A DNA stretch of 40,366 nt from Akkermansia muciniphila (GTDB lineage Bacteria; Verrucomicrobiota; Verrucomicrobiia; Limisphaerales; SIAT01), in NCBI GenBank assembly GCA_945900775.1, contig CAMDJP010000026.1, forward strand, positions 1 to 40,366, given 5' to 3'. Positions within the stretch are counted from its first letter, which is position 1; each line of letters begins with the position of its first letter. The notes below the pieces were generated by a model that had not been told where the DNA came from, made no database searches, and was given only the letters and a program-made list of their open reading frames with translations. A program made the position numbers and the translations under genes. This document shows, piece after piece, positions 25,808-33,629 of this stretch.

Positions 25808-27094
25808 ATGAAGGCGCTTTATCTCGACATCTTCAGCGGGCTGAGCGGGGACATGTTCCTCGGGGCGATGGTAGATCTGGGCGTCGAATTCCGCCTGCTC
25901 GATCAGGAGTTGGGACGCCTGCGACTCGAGGGGTATCACCTCCACGCGGGGCACGGCGAGAAGTCCGGTATCGCGGGCGTGAAGTTTGATGTGCATCTGA
26001 CGGCAGGGCATGATCACGACCACGGCGACCATAGCCATTCTCATTCACACGGGGACCATGACACTTCGCACAGTCACGGTTCGGGGGACACCGGGCATTC
26101 GCACGAGGGGAGCCGGAATTTCTCGCAGATCAAAGCGCTCATCTACCAGAGCCAGCTCTCGGACTGGGTGAAGCAGAAGGCCGTGGCGGTCTTCCAGCGC
26201 GTGGCGAACGCGGAGGGGAAGATTCATAGGATGCCCCCGGAGCAGGTGCATTTTCACGAGGTAGGCGCGGTGGATTCCATCGTGGACATCGTGGGCGCGT
26301 GCATTGCGCTCGAGATGCTCGGGCGACCGCGCGTGCTCGCGGCGAACGTGGTGGAAGGGACGGGCTTTGTGACGTGCGCGCACGGGCGGTTTCCGATTCC
26401 GGCACCGGCGACACTGGAGATTCTCGCCGCACGCGGGATCACGGTGGCGCAATGCGAGGAACCGCATGAGCTGGTGACGCCGACGGGCGCGGCGCTGCTT
26501 GCGGAGTTCGTGGAGGAGTTCGGCCCGTTGCGAAATCTGAAGCCGGTAAAAATTGGCTACGGCCTCGGCACGCGCAACAATCTTACGCGCCCGAATGTGG
26601 TGCGCGCCATCCTGTGCGAAGCATCCGCGAGCGGTTCGCTTTCGGTCCATGACTGGCAGACGGATTCGATTGTGGTGCTCGAGACGAATCTCGACGACGT
26701 GAGCGGCGAGGTGCTCGGGGCGTTCGTGGAGAAGGCGCTCGCATCCGGCGCGCTCGATGTTTTCCACACGCCCATCCAGATGAAGAAGAACCGGCCGGGC
26801 ACCTTGCTCACCGTGCTCTGCGCTGCGGCGGACGCGGATAAATTCAGCGAGCTGCTGCTGCGCGAGACGAGCGCCTTCGGTGTGCGCCGCACGACCGCGG
26901 AACGCCGCAAGTTGCGCCGCGAGTTCACAACGGTGACGACGCCCTTTGGCGAGGTGAAGGTGAAGCTCGGCAAGCTCGACGGCAAAGTGGTGCAAGCCGC
27001 ACCGGAGTTCGAGAGCTGCCGCGAGCTGGCGGCGAAGGCCGGCGTGCCGGTCAAGGCGGTGCACGAAGCCGCGATGCGCGCGACGCAGTTCTAA
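25808..27094 (+). CDS. larC: LarC, CTP-dependent nickel insertase for the pincer cofactor
   Basis: LarC (DUF111) inserts nickel into the pyridinium dithiocarboxylate mononucleotide. It opens LYLDIFSGLSGDMFLGAMVDLG and contains FHEVGAVDSIVDIVGACIALE and CEEPHELVTPTGAALLAEF. A His-rich loop at residues 68-99 has 12 His in 32 positions and probably binds nickel. The C-terminal catalytic region is fused in the same frame, so no programmed frameshift is needed, unlike the larC1/larC2 form of Lactiplantibacillus. Length is 428 residues from ATG 25808. It ends 20 bases before a strong terminator. Confidence 0.92.
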   Translation: MKALYLDIFSGLSGDMFLGAMVDLGVEFRLLDQELGRLRLEGYHLHAGHGEKSGIAGVKFDVHLTAGHDHDHGDHSHSHSHGDHDTSHSHGSGDTGHSHEGSRNFSQIKALIYQSQLSDWVKQKAVAVFQRVANAEGKIHRMPPEQVHFHEVGAVDSIVDIVGACIALEMLGRPRVLAANVVEGTGFVTCAHGRFPIPAPATLEILAARGITVAQCEEPHELVTPTGAALLAEFVEEFGPLRNLKPVKIGYGLGTRNNLTRPNVVRAILCEASASGSLSVHDWQTDSIVVLETNLDDVSGEVLGAFVEKALASGALDVFHTPIQMKKNRPGTLLTVLCAAADADKFSELLLRETSAFGVRRTTAERRKLRREFTTVTTPFGEVKVKLGKLDGKVVQAAPEFESCRELAAKAGVPVKAVHEAAMRATQF

Positions 27095-27114
27095 CGAACG
27101 GTTTTTGGAAACTA

Positions 27115-27142
27115 AAAGGCCGGAGCACTTGCTCCGGCCTTT
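27115..27142. terminator. Bidirectional intrinsic terminator
   Basis: AAAGGCCGGAGC (27115-27126) and GCTCCGGCCTTT (27131-27142) form a perfect 12-bp stem with a 4-base loop. The plus side is followed by CGTTTT, and the minus side by a shorter T-run. It lies between the convergent larC and DUF1080 genes and can serve both. Confidence 0.88.
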
Positions 27143-27166
27143 CGTTTTAATTGAAGGCGTCGACGT

Positions 27167-27763
27167 TTACGGCAGTTCTTTGATGCGGATGTGGCGGTAT
27201 TCCATCGTGCCGCGGTCGGCTTCCAAACCGATGGGGCCGGTGGCGGGCAGTTTCAGCGCGGCTTCGAGCACTTCGCCGTTGCAGGTGCAGCGCGCGACGC
27301 CGTCCTTCACGATGACCTCGATTTCGTTCCAGTCCTGCGCCTTGTATTTCTTGAGCTCCTTGTACGGGCCGGCGACGAGATAGTCGCGGCACTGCAGTTG
27401 CGGTTTGCGCAGGTAGATGCCGCTGTCGGCGTTCACGGCGGCGCGGAACTCGAGCTTCAGGTGGAAGTTCTTGGGGAACTCCTGGACGGTGTAGAGCTGG
27501 CGGAAGCGCGCCTTACCTTCCACGTGCGGGTTCACAGTGAGAATGCCGGGTTTGGCCGTGTAACGACCGTCGCTCGCCTCGCTCTTGTCATTGAACGTCT
27601 CGGCGGGGATGGGTTTAAAATCCTTGTCGCGATAGCCCCAACCCGAAAGGTCTTTCCCGTTGTAGAGGCTCGTGAATCCGGGCTCGTTCTTGAAGTCGGC
27701 GGCGATTGTTAGGGTGGCCGTGAGCGCGAAGAGGGCGGCGGTTTTCAGCAGTAGATTTTTCAT
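27167..27763 (-). CDS. Secreted DUF1080 (3-keto-disaccharide hydrolase-type) protein
   Basis: A concanavalin-like beta-sandwich of the DUF1080/PF06439 family, abundant in Verrucomicrobia and Planctomycetes. Some members hydrolyse 3-keto-glycosides. A signal peptide (about 1-21, ending TIAADF) is followed by FTSLYNGKDLSGW, the family opening, then FHLKLEFRAAVNADSGIYLR and DWNEIEVIVKDGVARCTCNGE and a closing GLEADRGTMEYRHIRIKEL. Length is 198 residues. It lies 62 bases after the SGNH hydrolase gene in the same direction. In between is only a weak hairpin with one G-T pair and a TTTTCTTT run. Confidence 0.9.
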   Translation of the reverse strand: MKNLLLKTAALFALTATLTIAADFKNEPGFTSLYNGKDLSGWGYRDKDFKPIPAETFNDKSEASDGRYTAKPGILTVNPHVEGKARFRQLYTVQEFPKNFHLKLEFRAAVNADSGIYLRKPQLQCRDYLVAGPYKELKKYKAQDWNEIEVIVKDGVARCTCNGEVLEAALKLPATGPIGLEADRGTMEYRHIRIKELP

Positions 27764-27825
27764 AGTGTCGGTTGGAAAGAAAAGCAGGCCGCGGATTTTA
27801 TGCCGACGGCCCGCAGGTTCGAAAT

Positions 27826-28629
27826 TTACTTGGTCAACTCAGCGAGCTTGGACGAGATGCTGTCGGCCCAAATCTGATAGCCCTTGGCCGAGAGGTGAAG
27901 CAGGTCGGGCATGACTTCCTTGGTCAACGTGCCGTCGGGCTGGAGGAACTTCGCGCCGATGTCGAGGAAGTGGACGTTCTTGCCGTCATCGAGCTTGGCG
28001 AAGATGGCGGTGGCGTCCTTGTTCTTCACGCGTTGGGCTTGGTCGGGCTTCTCGCCGCGGGGGAAGATGGCGAGCAGAAGGATCTTCGCCTGCGGTTGCT
28101 TGGCGCGGACGGTCTCGACGATCTTCGTCACGCCCTTGGCGATGCCTTCGGCGGAATCACTGCCAGAATTGTTGGTGCCGATCATGATGACGACGGCCTT
28201 GGGCTTGATGGTCTCCAGCTCGCCATTCTCGATGCGCCACAGCACGTGCTGCGTGCGGTCGCCGCCGATGCCAAAATTGGCCGGCTTGTAGGCGCCGAAC
28301 GCCTTTTCCCAGGTCGCCTTCTGCCCACCCCAACCGGCGGTGATGGAGTCGCCGAGGAACACCAACTCGGCTTTGCCTTCCTTGGCAATCTTCACAAAAT
28401 TGTTGTGCGCGTTGACGAAGCCCGTCTGCGGCTTGCCGGTGGCTCCGTCGAGCTTCGGCGCGGCGACATCCGGCGCCTGCGGCGGGAGCTTGAGGGCCGG
28501 CTTGGGGGCTTCTTTTTTTGGCGCGTCCTTCTTAGGTGCGTCTTTCTTTTCCGCCGGGGCGTTTTGGGCGGCGAGGTTCAGCGCGAGGCTGAGAACGGTC
28601 AGGGTGAGGATGAGGTTGGGGGCTTTCAT
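27826..28629 (-). CDS. Secreted SGNH/GDSL-type hydrolase
   Basis: Esterase-fold protein similar to the PAF-acetylhydrolase gamma group. All four SGNH blocks are present: FLGDSITAGW (Ser95), FGIGGDRT, MIGTNNSG and DLLHLS (Asp242, His245). A signal peptide (about 1-21) is followed by a low-complexity linker of Lys, Ala and Pro with KKDAP repeats (about 26-50). ATG 28629 gives 267 residues; the longer open frame overlaps the Rieske gene. Similar proteins in Verrucomicrobia often accompany carbohydrate-active enzymes and may remove acetyl groups from sugars. That role is an inference. Confidence 0.9.
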   Translation of the reverse strand: MKAPNLILTLTVLSLALNLAAQNAPAEKKDAPKKDAPKKEAPKPALKLPPQAPDVAAPKLDGATGKPQTGFVNAHNNFVKIAKEGKAELVFLGDSITAGWGGQKATWEKAFGAYKPANFGIGGDRTQHVLWRIENGELETIKPKAVVIMIGTNNSGSDSAEGIAKGVTKIVETVRAKQPQAKILLLAIFPRGEKPDQAQRVKNKDATAIFAKLDDGKNVHFLDIGAKFLQPDGTLTKEVMPDLLHLSAKGYQIWADSISSKLAELTK

Positions 28630-28711
28630 GGTTGGTTTTGGTTGAATCAAGGGGAACGACAGTTGCGGATTAACGGACGCCACGCCAGCGAAAACATTCA
28701 CGCCGGATTGC

Positions 28712-29047
28712 TTACGAAACGAGCCATAACGCGTCCTCAGCGAGCTCGACCTTGAGCGGACGCAGGCTCGCGCCTTCGCACGGGCCGCGGACGCAAAGGC
28801 CCGTGAGCGGCTCGTAAAGTGCGCCGTGGCTCTGGCAGATGAGATGCGCGCCGTCGCGTGTGAGGAAGCGCCCATCCCCGTAGTCGAGCGAGAGCGGCAG
28901 GTGGCGGCAGCGGTTTTCGTAGGCGACAATCTGCTCGCCGAAGCGCAGGGCGAAGCCTTCGAAGGAAAGGCCGTCGCGTTGGAACTGGAACTTCACAGAC
29001 TCGCCTTCCGGCAGAGTTTTGAGGCTGGCGACGCGCTGGCGCTTCAT
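28712..29047 (-). CDS. Rieske [2Fe-2S] ferredoxin-like protein
   Basis: Single-domain Rieske protein of 111 residues. The cluster ligands are Cys47 and His49 (NRCRHLP) and Cys71 and His74 (ICQSHGA), the latter loop continuing ALYEPLTGLCVRGPCEGASL. No signal peptide or membrane segment is present, so it is probably a soluble electron carrier. The partner oxygenase or reductase is not obvious; the downstream SGNH hydrolase starts 82 bases later and need not be related. Confidence 0.9.
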   Translation of the reverse strand: MKRQRVASLKTLPEGESVKFQFQRDGLSFEGFALRFGEQIVAYENRCRHLPLSLDYGDGRFLTRDGAHLICQSHGALYEPLTGLCVRGPCEGASLRPLKVELAEDALWLVS

Positions 29048-29157
29048 TGCGTCGATTATCGGGCGAAACGGCTTGCCGGCAATCTGGAAAACGCCAGTAC
29101 AGCCGGTTGGCTTTTGGTGGACACGGATAAATTACACTAAGCCAGAAAGGAATTCCT

Positions 29158-29310
29158 ATGAAACCAAGCCAATCTAATCGCAGCTGAACAATGCAGGTAT
29201 TCCCCGGCCAGCTGCATCTGAAAAGATTCTCGTGCCTATCGATTTCTCCCAGCGATCGAATAAGACGCTGCGCTATGCAGTACCGAACGGCCAGTCATTT
29301 AACGGACGCG
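29158..29310 (+). pseudogene. Remnant of a universal stress protein gene (UspA N-terminus)
   Basis: ATG 29158 has an AGGA a few bases upstream and begins MKPSQSNRS, then meets a stop at 29185. In the next frame from about 29187 the reading continues as NNAGIPRPAASEKILV, then PIDFSQRSNKTLRYAVP and a SFNGRV piece. That is the typical N-terminus of a UspA domain (KILVPIDFS, LRYAVP). Similarity fades after about 29310 and the rest of the domain is missing. So there is at least one frameshift plus loss of the 3' part. The remainder of the 320-base stretch between 29048 and 29367 holds nothing else I recognise. Confidence 0.6.
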
Positions 29311-29367
29311 TGGGCCGTTTTGCCTCGCAAAAGTCAATCGGCGAAGCCAGGCTCCAGAGCTGCTTCG

Positions 29368-29826
29368 ATGAATTGGACACATCTCCATCTCGGGTTGAAC
29401 CACCTGCCGGTGCTCGGAGTGCCGTTCATCGGCTTGATTCTTATAATCGCCCTTGTTCGACGTGAGGTCGCGTGGCAGCGCTTGGCGTTGTGTGGATTCG
29501 TCGCGCTATTCTGGGTCGCGTTCGCGGCAAAGTTGAGCGGCGACTACGCCCATGAGCAAGTCGCGAAATGGTCCGACTTTGATCACGGTTTAATGGACGC
29601 CCACGAGGAGTCGGCCGACCAAGCCGTCACCGCCATTTTCCTACTAGGTCTCGTTTCGAGTGCAGCCCTGTTTCTTTCGCGTGGCGGTCGGCTGTTGCCG
29701 AAGTGGGCTATTGCCTCGGTGCTAGCGTTGGCGCTGGCGAGCAGCGCTCTCTTGCTACGCACGGCGAACCGTGGTGGCGAGATTCGTCACCCGGAGATTC
29801 GCCCCGGCTTTCAGCCACCGGTGTAG
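29368..29826 (+). CDS. Small four-helix membrane protein with conserved-looking histidines
   Basis: A 152-residue protein with four hydrophobic segments near residues 14-30, 38-56, 86-104 and 112-130. It opens MNWTHLHLGLNHLPVLG, with His5, His7 and His12 before the first helix, and has His62, His73 and His79 in the loop between helices 2 and 3. This layout resembles a family of uncharacterised inner-membrane proteins in Bacteroidota and Verrucomicrobiota (HxHxxxNHxP start), which I recognise only by pattern. Haem or metal binding is possible but unproven. The open frame extends upstream to 29191, where it only crosses the stress-protein remnant, so ATG 29368 is preferred. Confidence 0.75.
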   Translation: MNWTHLHLGLNHLPVLGVPFIGLILIIALVRREVAWQRLALCGFVALFWVAFAAKLSGDYAHEQVAKWSDFDHGLMDAHEESADQAVTAIFLLGLVSSAALFLSRGGRLLPKWAIASVLALALASSALLLRTANRGGEIRHPEIRPGFQPPV

Positions 29827-29872
29827 CAGTCTTGAATTCACTTCCACGGCCGCGGTGGTATCATCGGGGGTG

Positions 29873-31279
29873 ATGAACGCGTCGTTGCTTCCTGTGCCGA
29901 AGATTATTCCGGTCCTCGATCTGCAGTTCCGTCCCGCCGTGCTGGCGAACCGCGCCCATCGTGCCGCGGCACGGTCGACAGGTCGGCCTGTTCCGGTGCG
30001 CCTTGCGCTCGAGCAGTCGGACGGCTCCGTGTTTCACTCCGCCACAGAGATTTTCCCTGAGAACCATCCCCAAGCGAGAGCGAACTTCGACCATCTCGAG
30101 CGGTTCGTGAAATTCCTGCTGTGGGCGCGCGGCGGTTGGCGCGTCCATTTCGCAGGCCCGCAGTCGCTTGCGGCGTCCTTGCAGAAACATTTGCACGAGA
30201 CGGCGACGGGCCGGTTCGACAGCGAGATGATTGGCCGAAAAATCTTTGATCGTGCCATCGAGATTGTGCATGTGGCGGATAACGCGTTGCCACCGGAACT
30301 CGTCCGCACGCAACCGCTCGGTCGCCAGCTCGACGGTTGTCGCATTGGCTTCGACTTGGGCGGCAGCGATCGCAAAGTGGCCGCGGTGATCGACGGTGAA
30401 GTGGTCTTCAGCGATGAGACGGTGTGGGACCCCTATTTTCAGGCTGATCCGCAATACCACTTCGATGGCGTCATGGATTCATTGAAGAAGGCCGCGGCAC
30501 ATCTGCCGCGCGTGGATGCGATCGGCGGCAGCGCGGCTGGCTGTTACGTGAACAACCGCGTGAAGGTGGCGTCGTTGTTCCGTGGCGTGGCACCGGAGGT
30601 CTTCAACCGGCGGGTGAAGGAGATGTTCCTCGAGATTCAGCGGGCGTGGAACGGCGCCCCTCTCGAGGTGGTGAACGACGGTGAGGTGACGGCGTTGGCG
30701 GGTTCGATGAGCTTGGGGGTGAACGCGGTGCTGGGCATCGCGATGGGCACCAGCCAGGCGGCGGGTTATGTGACGCGCGACGGAAACATCACGCCATGGT
30801 TGAACGAGTTGGCCTTCGCTCCGGTAGATCATCATCCCGACGCGCCCTCAGACGAGTGGAGCGGCGACCGCGGCTGTGGCGCGCAGTATTTCTCGCAGCA
30901 GGCCGTCGGCCGGCTGCTCGCGTCGGCGGGCATCGAGTGTGACCCGGCACTGCCGCTTCCTGAAAAGCTCAAGCTCGTGCAGAAGCTGATGGCTGTCGGC
31001 GATGCGCGGGCGCGGGCGATTTACGAGACCATCGGCGTTTACCTCGGCTACGGCGTGGCGCATTACGCGGACTTTTATGACTTCGACCACGTGCTCGTTC
31101 TCGGGCGCGTGATGAGCGGCGCGGGCGGCGATGTGATTCTCGATGGGGCGCGCGAGGTGCTGGCTGCAGAGTTTCCCGAGTTGGCGACGCGAATCCTTTT
31201 CCACACACCGGATGAAAAGGACAAGCGTCACGGGCAGGCGGTCGCCGCAGCGAGTCTGCCGCGGTTGATGAAGAAATGA
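29873..31279 (+). CDS. ROK/ASKHA-like sugar-kinase-fold protein
   Basis: A 468-residue protein in two parts. The N-terminal 150 residues match nothing I recognise. The C-terminal part has the ASKHA ATPase pattern: phosphate-1 loop GFDLGGSDRK (160-168), the catalytic-region VVNDGEVTALAG (ND at 268-269) and a second phosphate loop AMGTSQAAGYV. The ROK zinc motif is degenerate (WSGDRGCGAQYF). It could be a sugar kinase or a nucleotide-binding regulator; no helix-turn-helix is seen. ATG 29873 lies 46 bases after the membrane protein gene. GTG 29870 is an alternative start. Confidence 0.7.
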   Translation: MNASLLPVPKIIPVLDLQFRPAVLANRAHRAAARSTGRPVPVRLALEQSDGSVFHSATEIFPENHPQARANFDHLERFVKFLLWARGGWRVHFAGPQSLAASLQKHLHETATGRFDSEMIGRKIFDRAIEIVHVADNALPPELVRTQPLGRQLDGCRIGFDLGGSDRKVAAVIDGEVVFSDETVWDPYFQADPQYHFDGVMDSLKKAAAHLPRVDAIGGSAAGCYVNNRVKVASLFRGVAPEVFNRRVKEMFLEIQRAWNGAPLEVVNDGEVTALAGSMSLGVNAVLGIAMGTSQAAGYVTRDGNITPWLNELAFAPVDHHPDAPSDEWSGDRGCGAQYFSQQAVGRLLASAGIECDPALPLPEKLKLVQKLMAVGDARARAIYETIGVYLGYGVAHYADFYDFDHVLVLGRVMSGAGGDVILDGAREVLAAEFPELATRILFHTPDEKDKRHGQAVAAASLPRLMKK

Positions 31280-31369
31280 ATCACTTGTGCACTTTGAAAA
31301 CGGCTGCACCCGAAGTTTCGATTCGGGAAAGAGCTTGCGCGCGGGACGGAGAATCGTGAACTTGAAGCT

Positions 31370-31858
31370 GTGAGAACGGTCATCTATCCCGGCAGCTTCG
31401 ACCCCTTCACCAACGGCCATCTGGATCTGGTGGAGCGTGCGGCGAAGCTCTTTGACCGCGTCATCGTGGCGGTGGCTGACAACGATACCAAGCGGCCGCT
31501 CTTCACGGTGGCCGAGCGGCGGCGTATGGCGGCGCGCGTGCTAAAGCCGCTGGCGAACGTGGAGGTGGACGCCTTCGCTGGTCTGCTCGTGGATTACGCC
31601 CAGCGGCGGGGTGCCTGTGCGGTGATCCGCGGCCTGCGCGCCGTGTCGGATTTCGAGTTCGAGTTCCAGATGGCGCTCATGAACCGCAAGCTCAACCAGC
31701 GGCTGGAGACGATTTTTATGATGCCCAAAGGCGCCTATACCTTCCTCAGCTCGAAGCTGGTGAAGGAGGTTGCACGCCTCGGCGGCGAGGTCAGCCCTTT
31801 CGTGCCGGCGCATGTGGAGAAGGCGCTCAAGGCCAAACTCAAACCCCGTCGCCGCTAA
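31370..31858 (+). CDS. coaD: Phosphopantetheine adenylyltransferase
   Basis: Transfers AMP from ATP to 4'-phosphopantetheine in coenzyme A synthesis. The nucleotidyltransferase signature GSFDPFTNGHLDL holds the T/HxGH element (His17), and RGLRAVSDFEFEFQMALMNRKL plus YTFLSSKLVKEVA are CoaD-specific. Length is 162 residues from a GTG start. It heads a run coaD-yceD-rpmF-plsX-fabH, where CoA and acyl carrier metabolism meet. Confidence 0.96.
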   Translation: MRTVIYPGSFDPFTNGHLDLVERAAKLFDRVIVAVADNDTKRPLFTVAERRRMAARVLKPLANVEVDAFAGLLVDYAQRRGACAVIRGLRAVSDFEFEFQMALMNRKLNQRLETIFMMPKGAYTFLSSKLVKEVARLGGEVSPFVPAHVEKALKAKLKPRRR

Positions 31859-31873
31859 AGCGGTCGTGCCGGT

Positions 31874-32359
31874 ATGCCGTTGAAGATTAGCATACGCCAG
31901 TTGGAGAAGGAGGACCAGACGCTCGTTGGCGAGTTGCCGGCGGCGGAGCTCGATCTGATGCTCGAAATGGGAGTGATGGAGGCGACGAAACCGCTGCGCT
32001 ATCGGTTGCAAGCGCAGCACCTCGAACTCGCCGTGCTGGTGCAGGGGAGTCTGCGGCTCGAGATAGAATGCGATTGTGTCCGGTGTCTTAAGCGCTTCAA
32101 ACACCGGATTGAGCTCTCCGACTGGGCTTGCCACTTGCCTCTGGTGGGGGAGGAACAGGTGCTAACCGTCGAGGATTCCGTGGACTTGACTCCATTTTTG
32201 CGGGAAGATATTCTCCTAAGCCTTCCGCAGCATCCGCTGTGTAAGATGGGGTGCCGTGGGATAAAGACTGCGGCCGCTGAGAAGCCTTCCGCCGGCCAAC
32301 CGGGCGGAACGCCGTCTGCGTGGACGACGTTGGACAAACTGAACATCGAGAAAGAGTGA
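31874..32359 (+). CDS. yceD: YceD/DUF177 family protein
   Basis: YceD proteins are encoded before rpmF in most bacteria and have been linked to 23S rRNA maturation. The family motif CVRCLKRF (near residue 70) is present, followed by DLTPFLREDILLSLPQHPLC and a C-terminal WTTLDKLN. Four Cys (two in CDCVRC, two in CKMGC) could bind a metal. Length is 161 residues. rpmF starts three bases after its stop. Confidence 0.88.
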   Translation: MPLKISIRQLEKEDQTLVGELPAAELDLMLEMGVMEATKPLRYRLQAQHLELAVLVQGSLRLEIECDCVRCLKRFKHRIELSDWACHLPLVGEEQVLTVEDSVDLTPFLREDILLSLPQHPLCKMGCRGIKTAAAEKPSAGQPGGTPSAWTTLDKLNIEKE

Positions 32360-32362
32360 TTT

Positions 32363-32548
32363 ATGGGTGTACCGAAACGCAAACCGTCGCATAGCCGCCA
32401 GCGGATGCGCCGCGCTTATAACAGCGTGCTCAAGCTGCCCCAACTCTCCGTCTGCTCGCAGTGCGCCGCGCCGCACGTGCCGCACCGCGTTTGCCCGGCC
32501 TGTGGTTTCTACAAGGGCCGCCAGGTGAAGAACGTCCAGGTCGGTTGA
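32363..32548 (+). CDS. rpmF: Ribosomal protein bL32
   Basis: A 61-residue zinc-ribbon protein of the large subunit. MGVPKRKPSHSRQRMRRAY is the canonical start, and the ribbon cysteines are in CSQC and CPAC, so it is the zinc-binding version. It ends YKGRQVKNVQVG. The gene pair yceD-rpmF is followed by a hairpin before plsX. Confidence 0.97.
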   Translation: MGVPKRKPSHSRQRMRRAYNSVLKLPQLSVCSQCAAPHVPHRVCPACGFYKGRQVKNVQVG

Positions 32549-32563
32549 GTTCCTCCTTTCGCG

Positions 32564-32588
32564 GAGCGCGGGATTGTTTCCCGCGCTC
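32564..32588 (+). terminator. Hairpin between rpmF and plsX
   Basis: GAGCGCGGGA (32564-32573) pairs perfectly over ten bases with TCCCGCGCTC (32579-32588) around a 5-base loop. It is followed by TTTCC and not by a full T-tract. It ends nine bases before the plsX ATG. A GGAG at 32563-32566 falls at its base. It may be a partial terminator, or it may control plsX translation. Confidence 0.55.
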
Positions 32589-32597
32589 TTTCCATCT

Positions 32598-33629
32598 ATG
32601 CGAATCGCAGTGGATGTCATGGGCGGAGACCACGGCTGTGGGGTCGTCGTGCACGGCATCAAGCTCGCTCTCGAGGCGCACCGGGAAATCTCGGCGGTCC
32701 ATCTCGTGGGCAACAAGCCCGAAATCGAAGTCGCGCTCGCCCAGTACCATTGCGACGAAAAGCGGATCCACATCGTCCACGCTTCTGAGGTGCTGACGAT
32801 GGAGGACAAGCCACTAGCTGGCCTGCGCAAGAAAAAGGATTGTTCCATCGTCCGAGCGGTGGAACTGGTCAAGGAAGGGAAGGCTGACGCGTTCGTTTCC
32901 CCTGGCAACACTGGTGGCGTCGTCACTGCCGCCACCATTCGCCTGCGTCCCATCGTGGGCGTCGAACGCCCCGCTATCGCTACCGTCATCCCCGCGCCGC
33001 AGAACGAGTTTGTGCTGCTCGACGCCGGCGCGAACGTCGAGTGCAAGCCGCTCCATCTCGCGCAGTTTGCGGTGATGGGCCACGTCTACGCCCGCGACGT
33101 GCTCGGCATCGCGCGTCCGCGCGTGGGAGTGCTGAGCGTCGGTACCGAGGACACGAAGGGTAACGACCTTGCCCGCGAGGCTTTCCGGCTTTGCAAACAT
33201 CTCGACCTCAATTTTATCGGCAACGTCGAGGGTCACTGCCTTTTCGCCAACGGTGTCGACGTGGTAGTCTGTGACGGTTTCGTGGGCAACATCGTTCTCA
33301 AGACTTGCGAGAGCCTGGCGACGAACCTCTTCGGCTGGCTCAAGACGGAATTGACGAAGAACCCCAAGCGCATGGTTGGCGCGTACCTCGCGAAGAACGC
33401 CTTCCATAATATCAAGCGGCGCATCGACCCTGAGAACCATGGGGGCGCCCCGCTGCTCGGTCTGAACCACGACGTTTTCATCAGCCACGGTTCTGCGCGT
33501 GAACGCGCCATCATGAACGCCATCCGTCAAGCTATGGTTGCTAATCAGAGCCACATCACCGCAGCCATCCGGCGGGAAATCACGGCTGCCAATATCGCGC
33601 TGGGCGTCGCCAAATCGGAGGCCGCCTGA
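32598..33629 (+). CDS. plsX: Phosphate acyltransferase PlsX
   Basis: Makes acyl-phosphate from acyl-ACP for PlsY, the usual bacterial entry to phosphatidate. It begins MRIAVDVMGGDHGCGVVVHG and contains ADAFVSPGNTGGVV, LLDAGANVECKP, VGTEDTKGND and VVVCDGFVGNIVLKTCES, all typical. Length is 343 residues from ATG 32598, where the family start begins. No clear Shine-Dalgarno lies between the hairpin and the start. Its stop overlaps the fabH start by one base. Confidence 0.95.
   Translation: MRIAVDVMGGDHGCGVVVHGIKLALEAHREISAVHLVGNKPEIEVALAQYHCDEKRIHIVHASEVLTMEDKPLAGLRKKKDCSIVRAVELVKEGKADAFVSPGNTGGVVTAATIRLRPIVGVERPAIATVIPAPQNEFVLLDAGANVECKPLHLAQFAVMGHVYARDVLGIARPRVGVLSVGTEDTKGNDLAREAFRLCKHLDLNFIGNVEGHCLFANGVDVVVCDGFVGNIVLKTCESLATNLFGWLKTELTKNPKRMVGAYLAKNAFHNIKRRIDPENHGGAPLLGLNHDVFISHGSARERAIMNAIRQAMVANQSHITAAIRREITAANIALGVAKSEAA

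Noticed and set aside
26010-26110. Repetitive His-codon stretch inside larC as a DNA repeat
   Set aside because: It is the nickel-binding His-rich loop known in LarC proteins and stays in frame, so it is coding and not a separate repeat.
27764-27825. Hairpin between the SGNH and DUF1080 genes as a terminator
   Set aside because: The 7-bp stem contains a G-T pair and has a 17-base loop. The TTTTCTTT run is suggestive, but the evidence is not enough to separate the two genes.
28500-28560. Repeats in the SGNH hydrolase gene as a tandem repeat locus
   Set aside because: They encode a Lys/Ala/Pro linker after the signal peptide, common in exported proteins. Only a few units are present.
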